A stretch of 21,870 bases of DNA from Komagataeibacter kakiaceti JCM 25156 (GTDB lineage: Bacteria > Pseudomonadota > Alphaproteobacteria > Acetobacterales > Acetobacteraceae). The stretch covers positions 1 through 21,870 of the forward strand of contig NZ_BAIO01000014.1 of the NCBI RefSeq assembly GCF_000613305.1, in the 5' to 3' direction. Shown piece by piece: positions 9,056-17,547 of the stretch; position 1 is the first letter of the stretch; each line of letters begins with the position of its first letter. Below the pieces are notes generated by a model, which was not told the origin of the DNA, ran no database searches, and was given only the letters and a program-made list of their open reading frames with translations. The position numbers and the translations under genes are program-made.

Positions 9056-10496
9056 GAAATTACAAATACAATTCTGGAGACAAATGTCTGCATGGAAATA
9101 TTTATTTCATGCCCGACAACATGACTACAGGGTTTATATTTTTCTAGTTCATAGGTACAGCTGCAAACTGACACGTTATGGGAGACCTTTATCAACGCAT
9201 TTGGTTATATGGAGGGATTTAAAAAATCTTTTATCTTGACCACCGTTTCATGTTGTCATTTCTCCTAGAATTTATCACGGATTTACCCTGACATTTGGGT
9301 TATTTATAGGAGATTTTTTTCTTGTGATCCAGTGGGGAATTCCGCCGTTCCGGGCTTGAATCACTCCACCGCTGTCCCGCAGGAAATACCTGACGCGCTC
9401 CCGTTCCATGGAGTTACGGCATGTTGTCCAGGCGATCCCTTTCCATAATCTCCCATTTTTAACGAAACCCGGAATAAGGATTCCAGCCGGTTGCCTTCAA
9501 TTTCCGATCTGGCGTTAACCCATTGTTCCATATGATGAATATTCTATGTCCCCATATTCAGGAACATCGCATGGGAACGTCCTGTCACTCCCCGATGGAT
9601 GAGAACGGCCACAGCTCCAACATTTTGCCGGACAATTCTATTATAGTATTTAATATGAATGTTCTGCCGGGGCCGTTTTACACACTTTGAAAAATTATAA
9701 CCGCACTTTTTTCGCATACCTCTCGGAATATGAGCTATAGATAACGAAGAGTGTAAGAATGTAGTTAATGCCTCAACATTCCTGACAAGACGAGCCACGC
9801 TTTACGATCAGTGTTTCGGTCGCATGACAAGACCTGCCGTCGTATCATGGCATCTGACGATTTTGACAGTTCATCGCCTGGGTTGTGCAAAGTTTGGCTT
9901 CCATCATCGAATAGATGACATGACCCCGGAAAATTTTTCCTGTCTGAACGGGTACCAGCAGCACTCTGTCCCGACCCTGAATATAAGCCGTATGAACGAC
10001 GCCCCCAATGACATTTCCCCGGCATATCGGCCGTGATGCGGCATTTGCTCCTGACCCGCTTAATTTCGTCAAAGCCATGTCGCCCGCTTTACAGACTGAC
10101 TATCAATGATATCGAAAATTGGTGTTACCTCGCGACCATCATGGTCAAGCGGGAGCGTGGCGAGCGTATGAATCAGGATCTGCCATTATCCTTTATGACC
10201 TCAGATGTAGAAACGGCCCTGTACAGTCATGAACGCGGAAAATGGTAAGGAAGTTACCGCACGAGCAACCTGCTATACGCGAAGATACCCTGACTGTTTT
10301 CTCCAGAACATAAATAGATGTCATCAATAATCGTTCCGCATCACACAAATTGCGCTCATATTCTGGTTCACCGTGCCAATATTTCACGCAGGTGGTCTCA
10401 GTTCAGGTCATCATGATCTCAAAACCAATGGGTCATAATCAGATGATAAAAGACTGTCTGAAAATCCTGCCTTTAAAACATCCCACACATCCTAAA
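9056..10496. other. AT-rich stretch of about 1.4 kb without a recognisable gene
   Basis: Only short open frames occur on either strand, for example minus 9544-9798, minus 9845-10078 and plus 10033-10248. None has a clear ribosome binding site or a sequence that I can place in a family. The part next to 9056 must contain the promoter of the TPR-GT9 gene, but I see no convincing -35/-10 pair. Base composition shifts to AT here, as in the TPR-GT9 gene. The stretch may be decayed mobile DNA; no transposase motif or terminal repeats were found to prove it. Confidence 0.5.
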
Positions 10497-10572
10497 GAAG
10501 TTTTTGGTGAAGATTTTTTCAAAAAGCTTCAGTAAACGCCGCCTTAAAAAAATCGGCACCTAGACCTTTATT
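10497..10572 (+). repeat. Paired-hairpin dispersed repeat, copy 2
   Basis: Reads GAAGTTTTTGGTGAAGATTT and continues to CCTTTATT, matching the reverse complement of 6335-6413 across nearly its whole length. The main hairpin is at 10509-10530 (GAAGATTTTTT / AAAAAGCTTC, one mismatch relative to copy 1). The second, weaker hairpin (CGCCGCCTTAAAAAAATCGGC) is at about 10537-10557. It lies 33 bases beyond the stop of the leftward polymerase gene, in the same orientation relative to that gene as copy 1 has to the flippase gene. Confidence 0.8.
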
Positions 10573-10604
10573 GTTTTTATAAATAAATTGTTTTCAAATA
10601 TCCT

Positions 10605-12103
10605 TTAATATTTCAAACTGCGCCTAAGGTACCCCCTCTCGCCGCATACACACATCGGGCTCGGCCATGGCGTAATGTTCCGCTGCGGCCACGGCATATC
10701 CGGCCGCATGAGCTGCGGTTGGGGTACTGCCGTCGCACGCCGCAGGCTTACCCGGGCAATCGCCGCGATCAGCATGGCAATCAGCAGGTAAAAATCCAGA
10801 AATCCCACCGTCGGGCTTGAAAGACATGCCGCAATCAGACGCCCGACTATTGCGGGTATCAAGCCTTCGATCACCAGACGTTCGGGACCGGGGGGAATGG
10901 CAATGCGCGTGCGCATGGCGGCCCGCAGCAGTTTCCAGTCAAAGACAAGCAGACCAATGACGCCAACCAGCCCGATCGTTGATAACAGGCCCGGCATGAG
11001 GCTGGATGCGCGATTGCTGCCCCACCCCACCCCAAGCCCGTAGGTTTCCCCCACCAGGGACATGGAATCATGATCCACCTGCGAACGGTCCTGATAGGAC
11101 TGGCTGTCCTTTTTTTCGGTGGTGGACTGGAACACGAACTTCGCCGCCGGCACGACCTGCGGCGCGACGGTGACCAGCACCAGTATGCCACACCCTGAAA
11201 TCGCGGCCCCCACCAGCATGAGGCGCGTGATATTGCCCAGAACCCGGTGCGCGCCCGTGGCGATGGCCGCCACCGGCAACAGGCATATTTCCGCTCCCAC
11301 GGTAATGAATCCGGTGGTGGAGGTCGTGCAGGCCAGCGCCAGCGCGGAGGCCGGGATCAGCCATTTTGCGCCCATTACGGAATATCCCTGCAACACGATC
11401 CATACGCTGGAAAACAGGATCTCGCTCAGGAACGAGGCACAGGCCGCAGGTTCCGAAAAAGACGCGTTGATACGAGGCACCGGCCCCGCCACCTGTGTAT
11501 CAAGCACCGCCCAGCCGGGATTGGAATAAAAAAACTTCTCGGCAAAGGGCACGCCGCCAACCCGGTGCCCGAACTGCCAGACACAGATGGCGACAACACA
11601 CCAGCCAGACAGCAGGAAAGTGCTGTACAGCCTTTCAATCCGTATATCGCTGCGGGTCAGGAACCGGGCGGCCATGACCAGAAAGACAGCGTTGATGATC
11701 AGATACATATCCTGGGAAATATTGCCGAAACTCGGCCCAAGCAGGACCCGCCCCCCCACGCATCGGTTTTCTGTGGCCAGACCATGACTTCGTTCATGAA
11801 CAGGCGCGGCATGATGAACGAGGCCAGCAACGTCCATGTCACGACCATGATGAAGGGAAAACACAGCGCCATCACCGGCCTGTCACCGGGATAGCGGACA
11901 CCCAGAACCCATTGCAGCAGCACAAAACTCATGAAGGCCAGGGCCGGCACCATGGTGGGCTGCACCCCCATGCCGCCAAGGATCAGCGCCGCCGCCGCCG
12001 GAAGTATCCCCACCAGCAGCAGGATCTGGAGCATCAGGAAAGGACGCGCCCACAACAGCAGGCAGAGCGGAAACAGAATCATCCCGACTATTGGAACCGT
12101 CAT
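10605..12103 (-). CDS. Wzy-like polysaccharide polymerase (one frameshift)
   Basis: Restored length is 499 residues, starting MTVPIVGMILFPLCLLLWAR, with about ten hydrophobic segments and a long hydrophilic loop near the middle of the restored protein (FQSTTEKKDSQSYQDRSQVD), followed by YGLGVGWGSNRASSLMPGLLSTIGLVG. That layout, a polytopic protein with a large periplasmic loop and a GxGxGxN-like turn, is typical of O-antigen/EPS polymerases and ligases (Wzy/GumE class), which join lipid-linked repeat units in the periplasm. The frame is broken in a run of seven C at 11751-11757; one more base joins MVWPQKTDAWGG to RVLLGPSFGNISQ. Unrepaired, it splits into a 134-residue N-terminal piece (12103-11699) and a C-terminal frame open from 11864. 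It starts 35 bases after the GT4 stop, so both are likely co-transcribed. Assignment rests on topology and context. Confidence 0.7.
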
Positions 12104-12138
12104 TATGCGTCATCCCGATTTTCGCCGTTCCATTCCCT

Positions 12139-13333
12139 CTACTGCGCCGCCTCCAGCCCGCACGCGCGCAGCCTGTGCATGGCCTGCTCCACGACATGGA
12201 ACATGGACTGGCGGAAAGACTCCTGCGAGAAACGCTGGGCATTGGCGCAGCAGGCCTGTGGCGTGACCAGCGCGTGCATGGCCTCGAACCGCTCGACGGC
12301 GGCGATGATGGCATCCGCGCTCTGCTCCGCGAAAAAAAACGCCGGTCGGACCACTGGCGTCATCCATGTCGCGCACGATATCGCACGCCCCGCCCCGGCC
12401 AAATACGATCAGCGGCGTGCCGCAGGCCTGGGCCTCGACCATTGCGATCCCGAAATCCTCCTCCGCGGCGAAGACGAAGGCGCGGGCCTCGCGCATCATT
12501 TTCAGCACCTCGGCATCGCTGACACGGCCATGCAGGGTAATATTGGGCGCATTCGCGGCCAGCGCCACAATCCGTTCGCGTTCCGGCCCATCCCCCGCCA
12601 CATGCAGCGTCCGGTCCGGCATGCGGCGGAAAGCCTCGACCACCAGGTCGATCCGCTTGTAAGGCACCATGCGCGAGACGACGACGTAGTCCCGCCGTGG
12701 CGATGTGGAAAGCCCGAACCGGCGCAGATCCACCGGCGGGTACACCACCGTTGCTTCCCGCCGGTAGACTTTCCGGATCCGGCGGGCGATATAGCTGGAA
12801 TTGGCCACGAACACATCCACCCCGGCGGATGAACGTACATCCCAGTTCCGCATCCGGTGCAGCAGCCAGCGCGCGTAAAGCCCCCGCAGGCCGCGCTCCA
12901 TCCTGCCCTGCCGCAGGTACGCGGCCTGCATGTCCCACGCATAGCGCATGGGGGAATGCACGTAACAGACATGCACCTGATCCGGCCCCGTAATGACCCC
13001 CTTGGCAACTGCGTGATTGCTGGAAATCACCAGATCGAAGCCCGACAGGTCCAGCTGCTCCACCGCGATGGGCATAAGCCCCAGGTAATAACGGAAATAA
13101 CGCCGGGCAAAGGGCAGGTTCTGGATAAAGGTCGTATGGACCGGCCGCCCCCCCAGCATCGCGCGCTCCGCCTGTGGCATGAAATCCACGATGGCGAAAA
13201 TCTCCGCCTGTGGATACATGATGAGCAACTGCTCGATCACCCGCTCCGAACCGGCATAATGCTCCAGCCATTCATGAACGATGGCGACACGCATCGCCTG
13301 ATGCGCCGGACGTGACGGATGGACAACATTCAT
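12139..13333 (-). CDS. GT4-family glycosyltransferase, probably mannosyltransferase-like (one frameshift)
   Basis: Restored length is 397 residues, starting MNVVHPSRPAHQAMRVAIVH. The N-terminal Rossmann half (MRVAIVHEWLEHYAGSERVI) and the C-terminal donor-binding half (YVVVSRMVPYKRIDLVVEAF, AGDGPERERI, EEDFGIAMVEAQACGTPLI with the E-x7-E motif) define a GT-B, family 4 enzyme. Relatives in EPS clusters (AceC/WbaZ group) use GDP-mannose, but the donor is inferred only. The start is fixed by GGAGGG (13341-13346), seven bases upstream. The frame breaks in a run of eight A at 12332-12339; removing one gives TGVFFAEQSADAIIAAVERF and a stop at 12139. This is the only probable insertion in the window. 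Uncorrected, the frame would read through to 12110 with an arginine-rich tail. Confidence 0.85.
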
Positions 13334-13495
13334 GGCCGTACCCTCCGGTTCGCTGTGCAGCGGCGTTTCATGGCCGCGCATGAACCCATATGCTTTACGG
13401 ATTAAGGGACTGGACGTTATTCCTGTCTTCGGGCATCAATATTTCAACAGTGACTGAAAGCACACGGGAATCGACGCCCGTGCAGGAGATGCCCT

Positions 13496-13660
13496 TTGAC
13501 CCTGGAATCCCGTCACAAAACCTCCGCTGTTTCTTCCGCCGCGAACGCCCGCCCCACGCCCCCGGACCGCCTGCGCCCGGCACGGGGCGTTGTCATTGGC
13601 GTGTTGATGGGTCTGGCGGCATGGGCCGTCGTTATCGCTGGCTTCTTCGTATTCAGGTAA
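13496..13660 (+). CDS. Small single-pass membrane protein (TTG start)
   Basis: A 54-residue frame in a gap of about 340 bases between two leftward genes. It starts with TTG at 13496, seven bases after AGGAG (13484-13488), and reads TLESRHKTSAVSS, a proline/arginine-rich linker (PTPPDRLRPARG), then one hydrophobic segment VVIGVLMGLAAWAVVIAGFF and a short FR end. This layout is common among small proteobacterial membrane proteins of unknown function. It lies opposite the direction of the surrounding operon, so it would need its own promoter. An ATG in another frame at 13489 reads a proline-rich shadow across the same bases. Support is the ribosome site plus a clean membrane segment; no family is recognised. 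Confidence 0.5.
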   Translation: MTLESRHKTSAVSSAANARPTPPDRLRPARGVVIGVLMGLAAWAVVIAGFFVFR

Positions 13661-13674
13661 ACGCGGATACGGCC

Positions 13675-14264
13675 TTAAAAGTGCCGTTCGTAAATCTTGA
13701 TAACGTCGCCGGGCTTTACATAATCATAGGGCTTCATGTACCCGACAACGGTATGGTCGCCTTCCTGCCGGGCCACATAGGCCCGTGTTTCCAGCGCGCG
13801 ATAGGTAAATCCCCCACCGGCGGCAACCGCCGTCAGTAACGTCATGCCCGGCTGATAGGGGTACTGCCCCGGCTTCGCCACCTCCCCCAGCACCGCGACC
13901 AGCCGGTAGGCCGTGACCTCGACCGAAATATTGGGATCACGCAGCATACGCGCCGATTGCAGGGCTTTTGTCACCTCGGCTGCGAATTCATCGGTCGTGA
14001 GCCCTTCCGCCTGAAGGCTTCCGGCCACGGGGAACGCGACCTTGCCGCTGCTGTCAACCCGGAAATCCGACGTGAACTGATCCTGTTCATACGTCATGAC
14101 GCGAATTTCATCGTCAACGCCAAGACGGTACTGCCCGGGATCATAAGGGGCATGTGATGAAGATCCCAGCCGGGCGAGCAGCCTGCCAGCAGCCCCCCGA
14201 TTACACCCGTAAACGCCGGCAGCCAGATGGCAACGCGGCGGGTCGTCGAACAGGTCGTCGGCAT
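13675..14264 (-). CDS. Short Wza/GumB-type polysaccharide export lipoprotein (one frameshift)
   Basis: Restored length is 196 residues, starting MPTTCSTTRRVAIWLPAFTG, with a lipoprotein signal peptide ending LLAGC (lipobox). The mature part has YRLGVDDEIRVMTYEQDQFT, a poly-export domain (VDSSGKVAFPVAGSLQAEGL) and a SLBB domain (VAVLGEVAKPGQYPYQPGMT), ending KPYDYVKPGDVIKIYERHF. This is the periplasmic outer-membrane polysaccharide export (OPX) protein of Wzy-dependent systems. It stops directly after the SLBB region, like GumB, so it lacks the C-terminal helix that forms the outer-membrane pore in E. coli Wza. One base is missing in a four-G run at 14147-14150; an extra one joins HHMP to PYDPGQYRLGVDD. 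AGGAG at 14275-14279 supports the start. It follows the beta-barrel gene by 65 bases. Confidence 0.85.
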
Positions 14265-14329
14265 GCGTCGTATGCTCCTGTCATCCTGTCCCCTTCCCGA
14301 ACGCAGGCCAGACTTCCACGACGCATGGT

Positions 14330-15646
14330 CTAGAGCGCTATATGAAATCCGACCAGAAAGTTATGGATCGGGAAAGCTCCGCTTCCCACCGTGTTCTGGC
14401 TGCTGAAATCATAATTGGCCGTAAGCCGCATGTGGCGGTTGATCAGCCACTCCGCGCTGGCGCCCGCACCGTATAACGTCTGGTTGTTACGTTCCTGATA
14501 GAGGACTGTATTCTGTAGAAAAGCGGGAGCGGTGGGATAGTTCGCTTTCTGCAACTGTACATATGCAGAAAAAACAATATTACGCTGGTAGGTATGGGTA
14601 ACGCCGATACGTGCGCCGGTAAAAGTATACCCCACCACGTTTTCAAACGCGCTGTCCTCGATCCCGTGGCGGACATTGGCGGTCACGATGGTCAGGCGCG
14701 AGGGTGTCCATGCGAACTCGGCCTCCGCCATGGGGGAATTGATGGTGCCGTAACCATTGCCCCGGTACCGGCGTGTCTGGTAGCCCACCAGCGCGCGGAA
14801 ACGGATCGGGCCACGCAGCCCGAAATCATACCCGCCCATGACCGACGCCCCGTTTGAATCACGCGATGGCGTGTTCTCCAGCTTGTTCTGGTACCGGATT
14901 TCGGTGCCCTGGACCACCAGCAGGGCATGACTGTCCTGGCTGACTTCGTACTGCGCGGTCACGCCTTCGGTAATCAGGGCGCGGTCACGGTAGCTCTGGC
15001 TGGGCACGAAGGCGGTGGCGGGCGAATTGCCGAAGGAATACCGCTGGATCTCGCCTTGCGGAATGAAGCTCAACCGCCCGTGCGTCGTGGCGGTATAACT
15101 CAGCCTGACGTCATCCACATTATAGGAAATGGGGCGATTCACGATCAGGGCGCCCAGATCGGTCGGCATCTGCACCAGGGTCAGATGCGTATAGGTCAGC
15201 CCGATCGAATCATGGGCGAAGTTATGGACCCCGCCTACATTGGCGTTCCAGTTCGTCCGGTTCTGGACGGAGCGGGAGGGATAGCGGATGTCATTGACGC
15301 TGATATCGCCATGAACCTGATCGTGCTGCCCCCAGCGGGAAACGGCAGCCAGATGCCCCTGTGTCGAGACAACGGGGCTGCTGTGGCCGCCCACGTTGCA
15401 GTCAACGTTGTTGTCATACCCTTCCGACTCGCTTCCATCGGCATCAATGCGCAGGGGTCCGTACCGCTTGCCCAGCGGGGCGTAGGCGCCCATGGCCTGC
15501 ACCTGGGCGGGTTCGCGCAGCAGTTCCCCCGCCTCGGTCCCGATGGCGGGGAAATATGTATTGATGACCTGACCGAATGCATTATCGGCCATAAATAAAG
15601 GGGCGGTAGCGGTCAGGCCCAGCCGGAAGACCATTATCTTGCGCAC
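14330..15646 (-). CDS. Outer-membrane beta-barrel protein of the EPS locus (BBP2-like)
   Basis: An intact 438-residue protein with a signal peptide (MRKIMVFRLGLTATAPLFMA, cleavage probably after NAFG/Q). The rest is dominated by alternating beta strands rich in aromatic and small residues (for example FRALVGYQTRRYRG, RIGVTHTYQRNIVFSAYVQL, MRLTANYDFSS) and ends in a strand LVGFHIAL. The region GYDNNVDCNVGG near residue 75 recalls the start of putative beta-barrel porin 2 (BBP2) proteins found in alphaproteobacterial EPS clusters. A role as outer-membrane exit channel or partner of the adjoining Wza-like protein is inferred from position. Start is GTG 15646 with TAGGG six bases upstream; ATG 15634 is the alternative. 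First gene of the leftward unit. Confidence 0.75.
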   Translation of the reverse strand: MRKIMVFRLGLTATAPLFMADNAFGQVINTYFPAIGTEAGELLREPAQVQAMGAYAPLGKRYGPLRIDADGSESEGYDNNVDCNVGGHSSPVVSTQGHLAAVSRWGQHDQVHGDISVNDIRYPSRSVQNRTNWNANVGGVHNFAHDSIGLTYTHLTLVQMPTDLGALIVNRPISYNVDDVRLSYTATTHGRLSFIPQGEIQRYSFGNSPATAFVPSQSYRDRALITEGVTAQYEVSQDSHALLVVQGTEIRYQNKLENTPSRDSNGASVMGGYDFGLRGPIRFRALVGYQTRRYRGNGYGTINSPMAEAEFAWTPSRLTIVTANVRHGIEDSAFENVVGYTFTGARIGVTHTYQRNIVFSAYVQLQKANYPTAPAFLQNTVLYQERNNQTLYGAGASAEWLINRHMRLTANYDFSSQNTVGSGAFPIHNFLVGFHIAL

Positions 15647-16023
15647 CAGATACCCTATTGATCGTTCATGGAAGGATAGATGGAAAAAGCCGTCATTCTA
15701 TAAAGCGACCCCATTTGTATTCTTTCTTATTTATCTACGCTCAAGACCGCACAAATAATTATCCTGCCCGGATGGAAATTTTCAAGCGCGGTATTATTTG
15801 CATAATTTCTTGCTGCGACGGTTGTCACGTTTGTGTTATTTTACACAATATTATTTTTTTAACCTTTGCAGGAAACTTGAATCCCCGCCGCCACGTATTA
15901 GGCGTGGTACGGCCAGACGAGCACCCATGCATACAGCTCCCTCCGACATGGCTGAACCAGGTAAAAAACCACAGCATCAAATATTCTGGCTCTACATGTC
16001 CTGTATTTATGCGGAGTACATCA
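15647..16023. promoter_or_regulatory. Divergent control region of the EPS locus
   Basis: These 377 bases separate the leftward export operon from the rightward initiating-transferase operon, and are AT-rich compared with the flanks. A reading frame is open through it on the plus strand but lacks coding character. It holds a CRP/FNR-like dyad at 15831-15848 and a possible rightward promoter. There is also a short dyad CCACG-N7-CGTGG near 15892-15908. GGAG at 16013-16016, seven bases before ATG 16024, sets the start of the rightward operon. Confidence 0.6.
15822..15849 (+). promoter_or_regulatory. Candidate promoter overlapping a CRP/FNR-like palindrome
   Basis: TTGTCA (15822-15827) is followed after 16 bases by CACAAT (15844-15849), a plausible but weak -35/-10 pair for the rightward operon. 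Overlapping it, 15831-15848 is a perfect palindrome TTGTGT-N6-ACACAA. The geometry equals that of CRP/FNR-family operators (TGTGA-N6-TCACA), with one changed base per half-site. A regulator bound here would cover the promoter and so probably repress it, though it could also act on the divergent operon. Binding is inferred from pattern only. Confidence 0.45.
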
Positions 16024-17480
16024 ATGGATGCTCATGTTTCCCATGCGGCAGTCGGGTCCGCCACGACGGCATTCGGCCTGGACAGTGAGTCCCTGTTTGA
16101 GGCCGAGGATGTCGCCGTTCCTTCAACAAGGCTTCGCCATCCCCACCTTTCGTGCGCAACGGCGCTGATCGCGACGGACTGCACGGCTTTCACGTTTTCC
16201 CTTGGCGTGGAAGAAATGTTTTTTGGAAAAAACATTTATTACATGGATGGTGGTTTTTTCATCTCATGTTCCCTGTTTTTCATCATGCTGGGCTACTTTG
16301 CCTGCCAGCGCCATTATACCGACCGCCCGCCCTTCTGGAACGAATCGGCGCAGATTGTCGGCGCGGCGATCATGGCGGCATGCGCCTCCATCGCGCTGAC
16401 ATGGGGCACGATGCCGGTGCTGCTGGCGCTCCTGCCTTTTGCCGTGTTTCCGCTCATTGGCATTACGCTGCGGCAGACCACCAAAAGGCCCCTGCACTGG
16501 ATGGGGCTGTGGCGTATTCCCGTTCTTCTGGCCGGTGAGCCGGAAGCCTGCGCCCGCGCCATAGAAATCTTTTCCAGTGAGCGTTTTCCCGGCCTGCGTT
16601 CGGTCGGGTGCGTATCCTCCTCACGGCTGCTGGGCATGTCCGGCGCGCAGCAGCATCGCAGGCTGCTGGCCCGGTACGGCGCGGTGCGCCTGCTGCTGGT
16701 GCTCGACACATACGACCAGCACGGGCAGGCCGTGATCGAACATGTCACCCGCACCCGCCTGCCCTTCACCCTCATGCCCGCGATGGGGGGGGTGCCGCTG
16801 GACACGGGTGCCAGTCCTATTTCAGCCATGACGGCATGATGATGACATTTCGCAACAGGCTGGACCACCCGCTGCACCGTGCGGGAAAGGTGGCGCTGGA
16901 CCTGTTCGTGGCGTCACTGGTGCTGCTGGCCATCCTGCCGGTTCTGCTCGCGGTGTACGCGCTGGTGCGGCTGGATGGCGGTCCCGCCATATTCGGGCAC
17001 ATGCGCGTTGGCCGGGACGGACGCCCGTTCCGGTGCCTGAAGTTCCGGACCATGGCCGTCAACGCCGACGCCATCCTTGCGGACCTGCTGGCGCGCGATC
17101 CGCAGGCGGCGGCTGAATGGGAAGCGACGCGCAAGCTGACGGACGATCCGCGCATCACCCCCATCGGGCGGATACTGCGCAAGACCAGCCTGGATGAACT
17201 GCCTCAGGTGCTGAATGTGCTGCGGCTGGAAATGAGCCTGGTCGGCCCCCGCCCGATCGTCATGGCCGAGGAAGTCCATTACGGCAAGGACATGGCGTAT
17301 TACACCGCGACACGCCCCGGCATTACCGGCCTGTGGCAGGTCAGCGGCCGCAGCGACACGTCCTATACCCGCCGCGTCCAGCTGGACAACTGGTACGTAC
17401 GTAACTGGAGCCTGTGGCGGGATGTCGTGATCCTGGTGAAGACCATACCCGCCGTGCTGGCGCAAAAAGGCGCCAGATAA
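16024..17480 (+). CDS. Polyprenyl-phosphate hexose-1-phosphate transferase, WbaP/GumD/AceA type (one frameshift)
   Basis: Restored length is 485 residues, usual for this family. The N-terminal half has about four hydrophobic segments and a CoA-binding-like domain. The C-terminal catalytic domain (from ~295) starts with a membrane hairpin (VALDLFVASLVLLAILPVLL) and carries KFRTM, the catalytic-type LDELPQVLNVL, SLVGPRP and PGITGLWQVSGR. It starts EPS assembly by moving hexose-1-phosphate (glucose in GumD and AceA) from a UDP-sugar to undecaprenyl phosphate at the inner membrane. The frame breaks at 16806-16808; one more G joins GGVPLDTG to CQSYFSHDGMMMTFRNRL. Start ATG 16024 is set by GGAG seven bases upstream. 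First gene of the rightward EPS operon. Sugar specificity cannot be read from the sequence. Confidence 0.9.
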
Positions 17481-17482
17481 AG

Positions 17483-17518
17483 GGAAACCGGCCCCCGCCA
17501 CGGCGGGGCCTGGTTTCC
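17483..17518 (+). terminator. Strong hairpin between the transferase and wzc-like genes
   Basis: Two bases after the stop codon, GGAAACCGGCCCCCGCC pairs with GGCGGGGCCTGGTTTCC around a two-base loop, with one or two bulged positions. No U-tract follows (the next bases are GCCCCTCCC), so it is not a classic intrinsic terminator. It could be a partial terminator or an mRNA-stabilising structure that sets different levels of the two proteins. The next gene starts 30 bases downstream. Confidence 0.55.
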
Positions 17519-17547
17519 GCCCCTCCCACTCCGAGAGGACGCAAGTG

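Noticed and set aside
9544..10387. Short frames in the AT-rich stretch as a decayed insertion sequence.
   Set aside because: No transposase motif, terminal inverted repeats or target duplication could be seen, so a mobile element is not claimed.
11740..12345. Programmed ribosomal frameshifting or polymerase slippage at the seven-C run (11751-11757) and eight-A run (12332-12339).
   Set aside because: Slippage on such runs is known, but these are two of about fourteen breaks, most at places with no slippery sequence. One shared cause, sequence error, explains all of them.
13390..13839. A 149-codon plus-strand frame starting MLYGLRDWTLFLSSG.
   Set aside because: It is proline- and arginine-rich and runs antisense into the wza-like gene. 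The overlapping 54-codon frame with a membrane segment is the better candidate.
14927..15598. A 223-codon open frame on the plus strand inside the beta-barrel gene.
   Set aside because: It is the antisense shadow of an intact gene with a signal peptide and beta-strand pattern on the other strand, and has no recognisable ribosome site or domain.
15658..16023. N-terminal extension of the initiating transferase (the frame is open from 15658).
   Set aside because: The extra 122 residues lack coding character, the region is AT-rich and holds promoter-like signals, and GGAG seven bases before 16024 gives a clear start.
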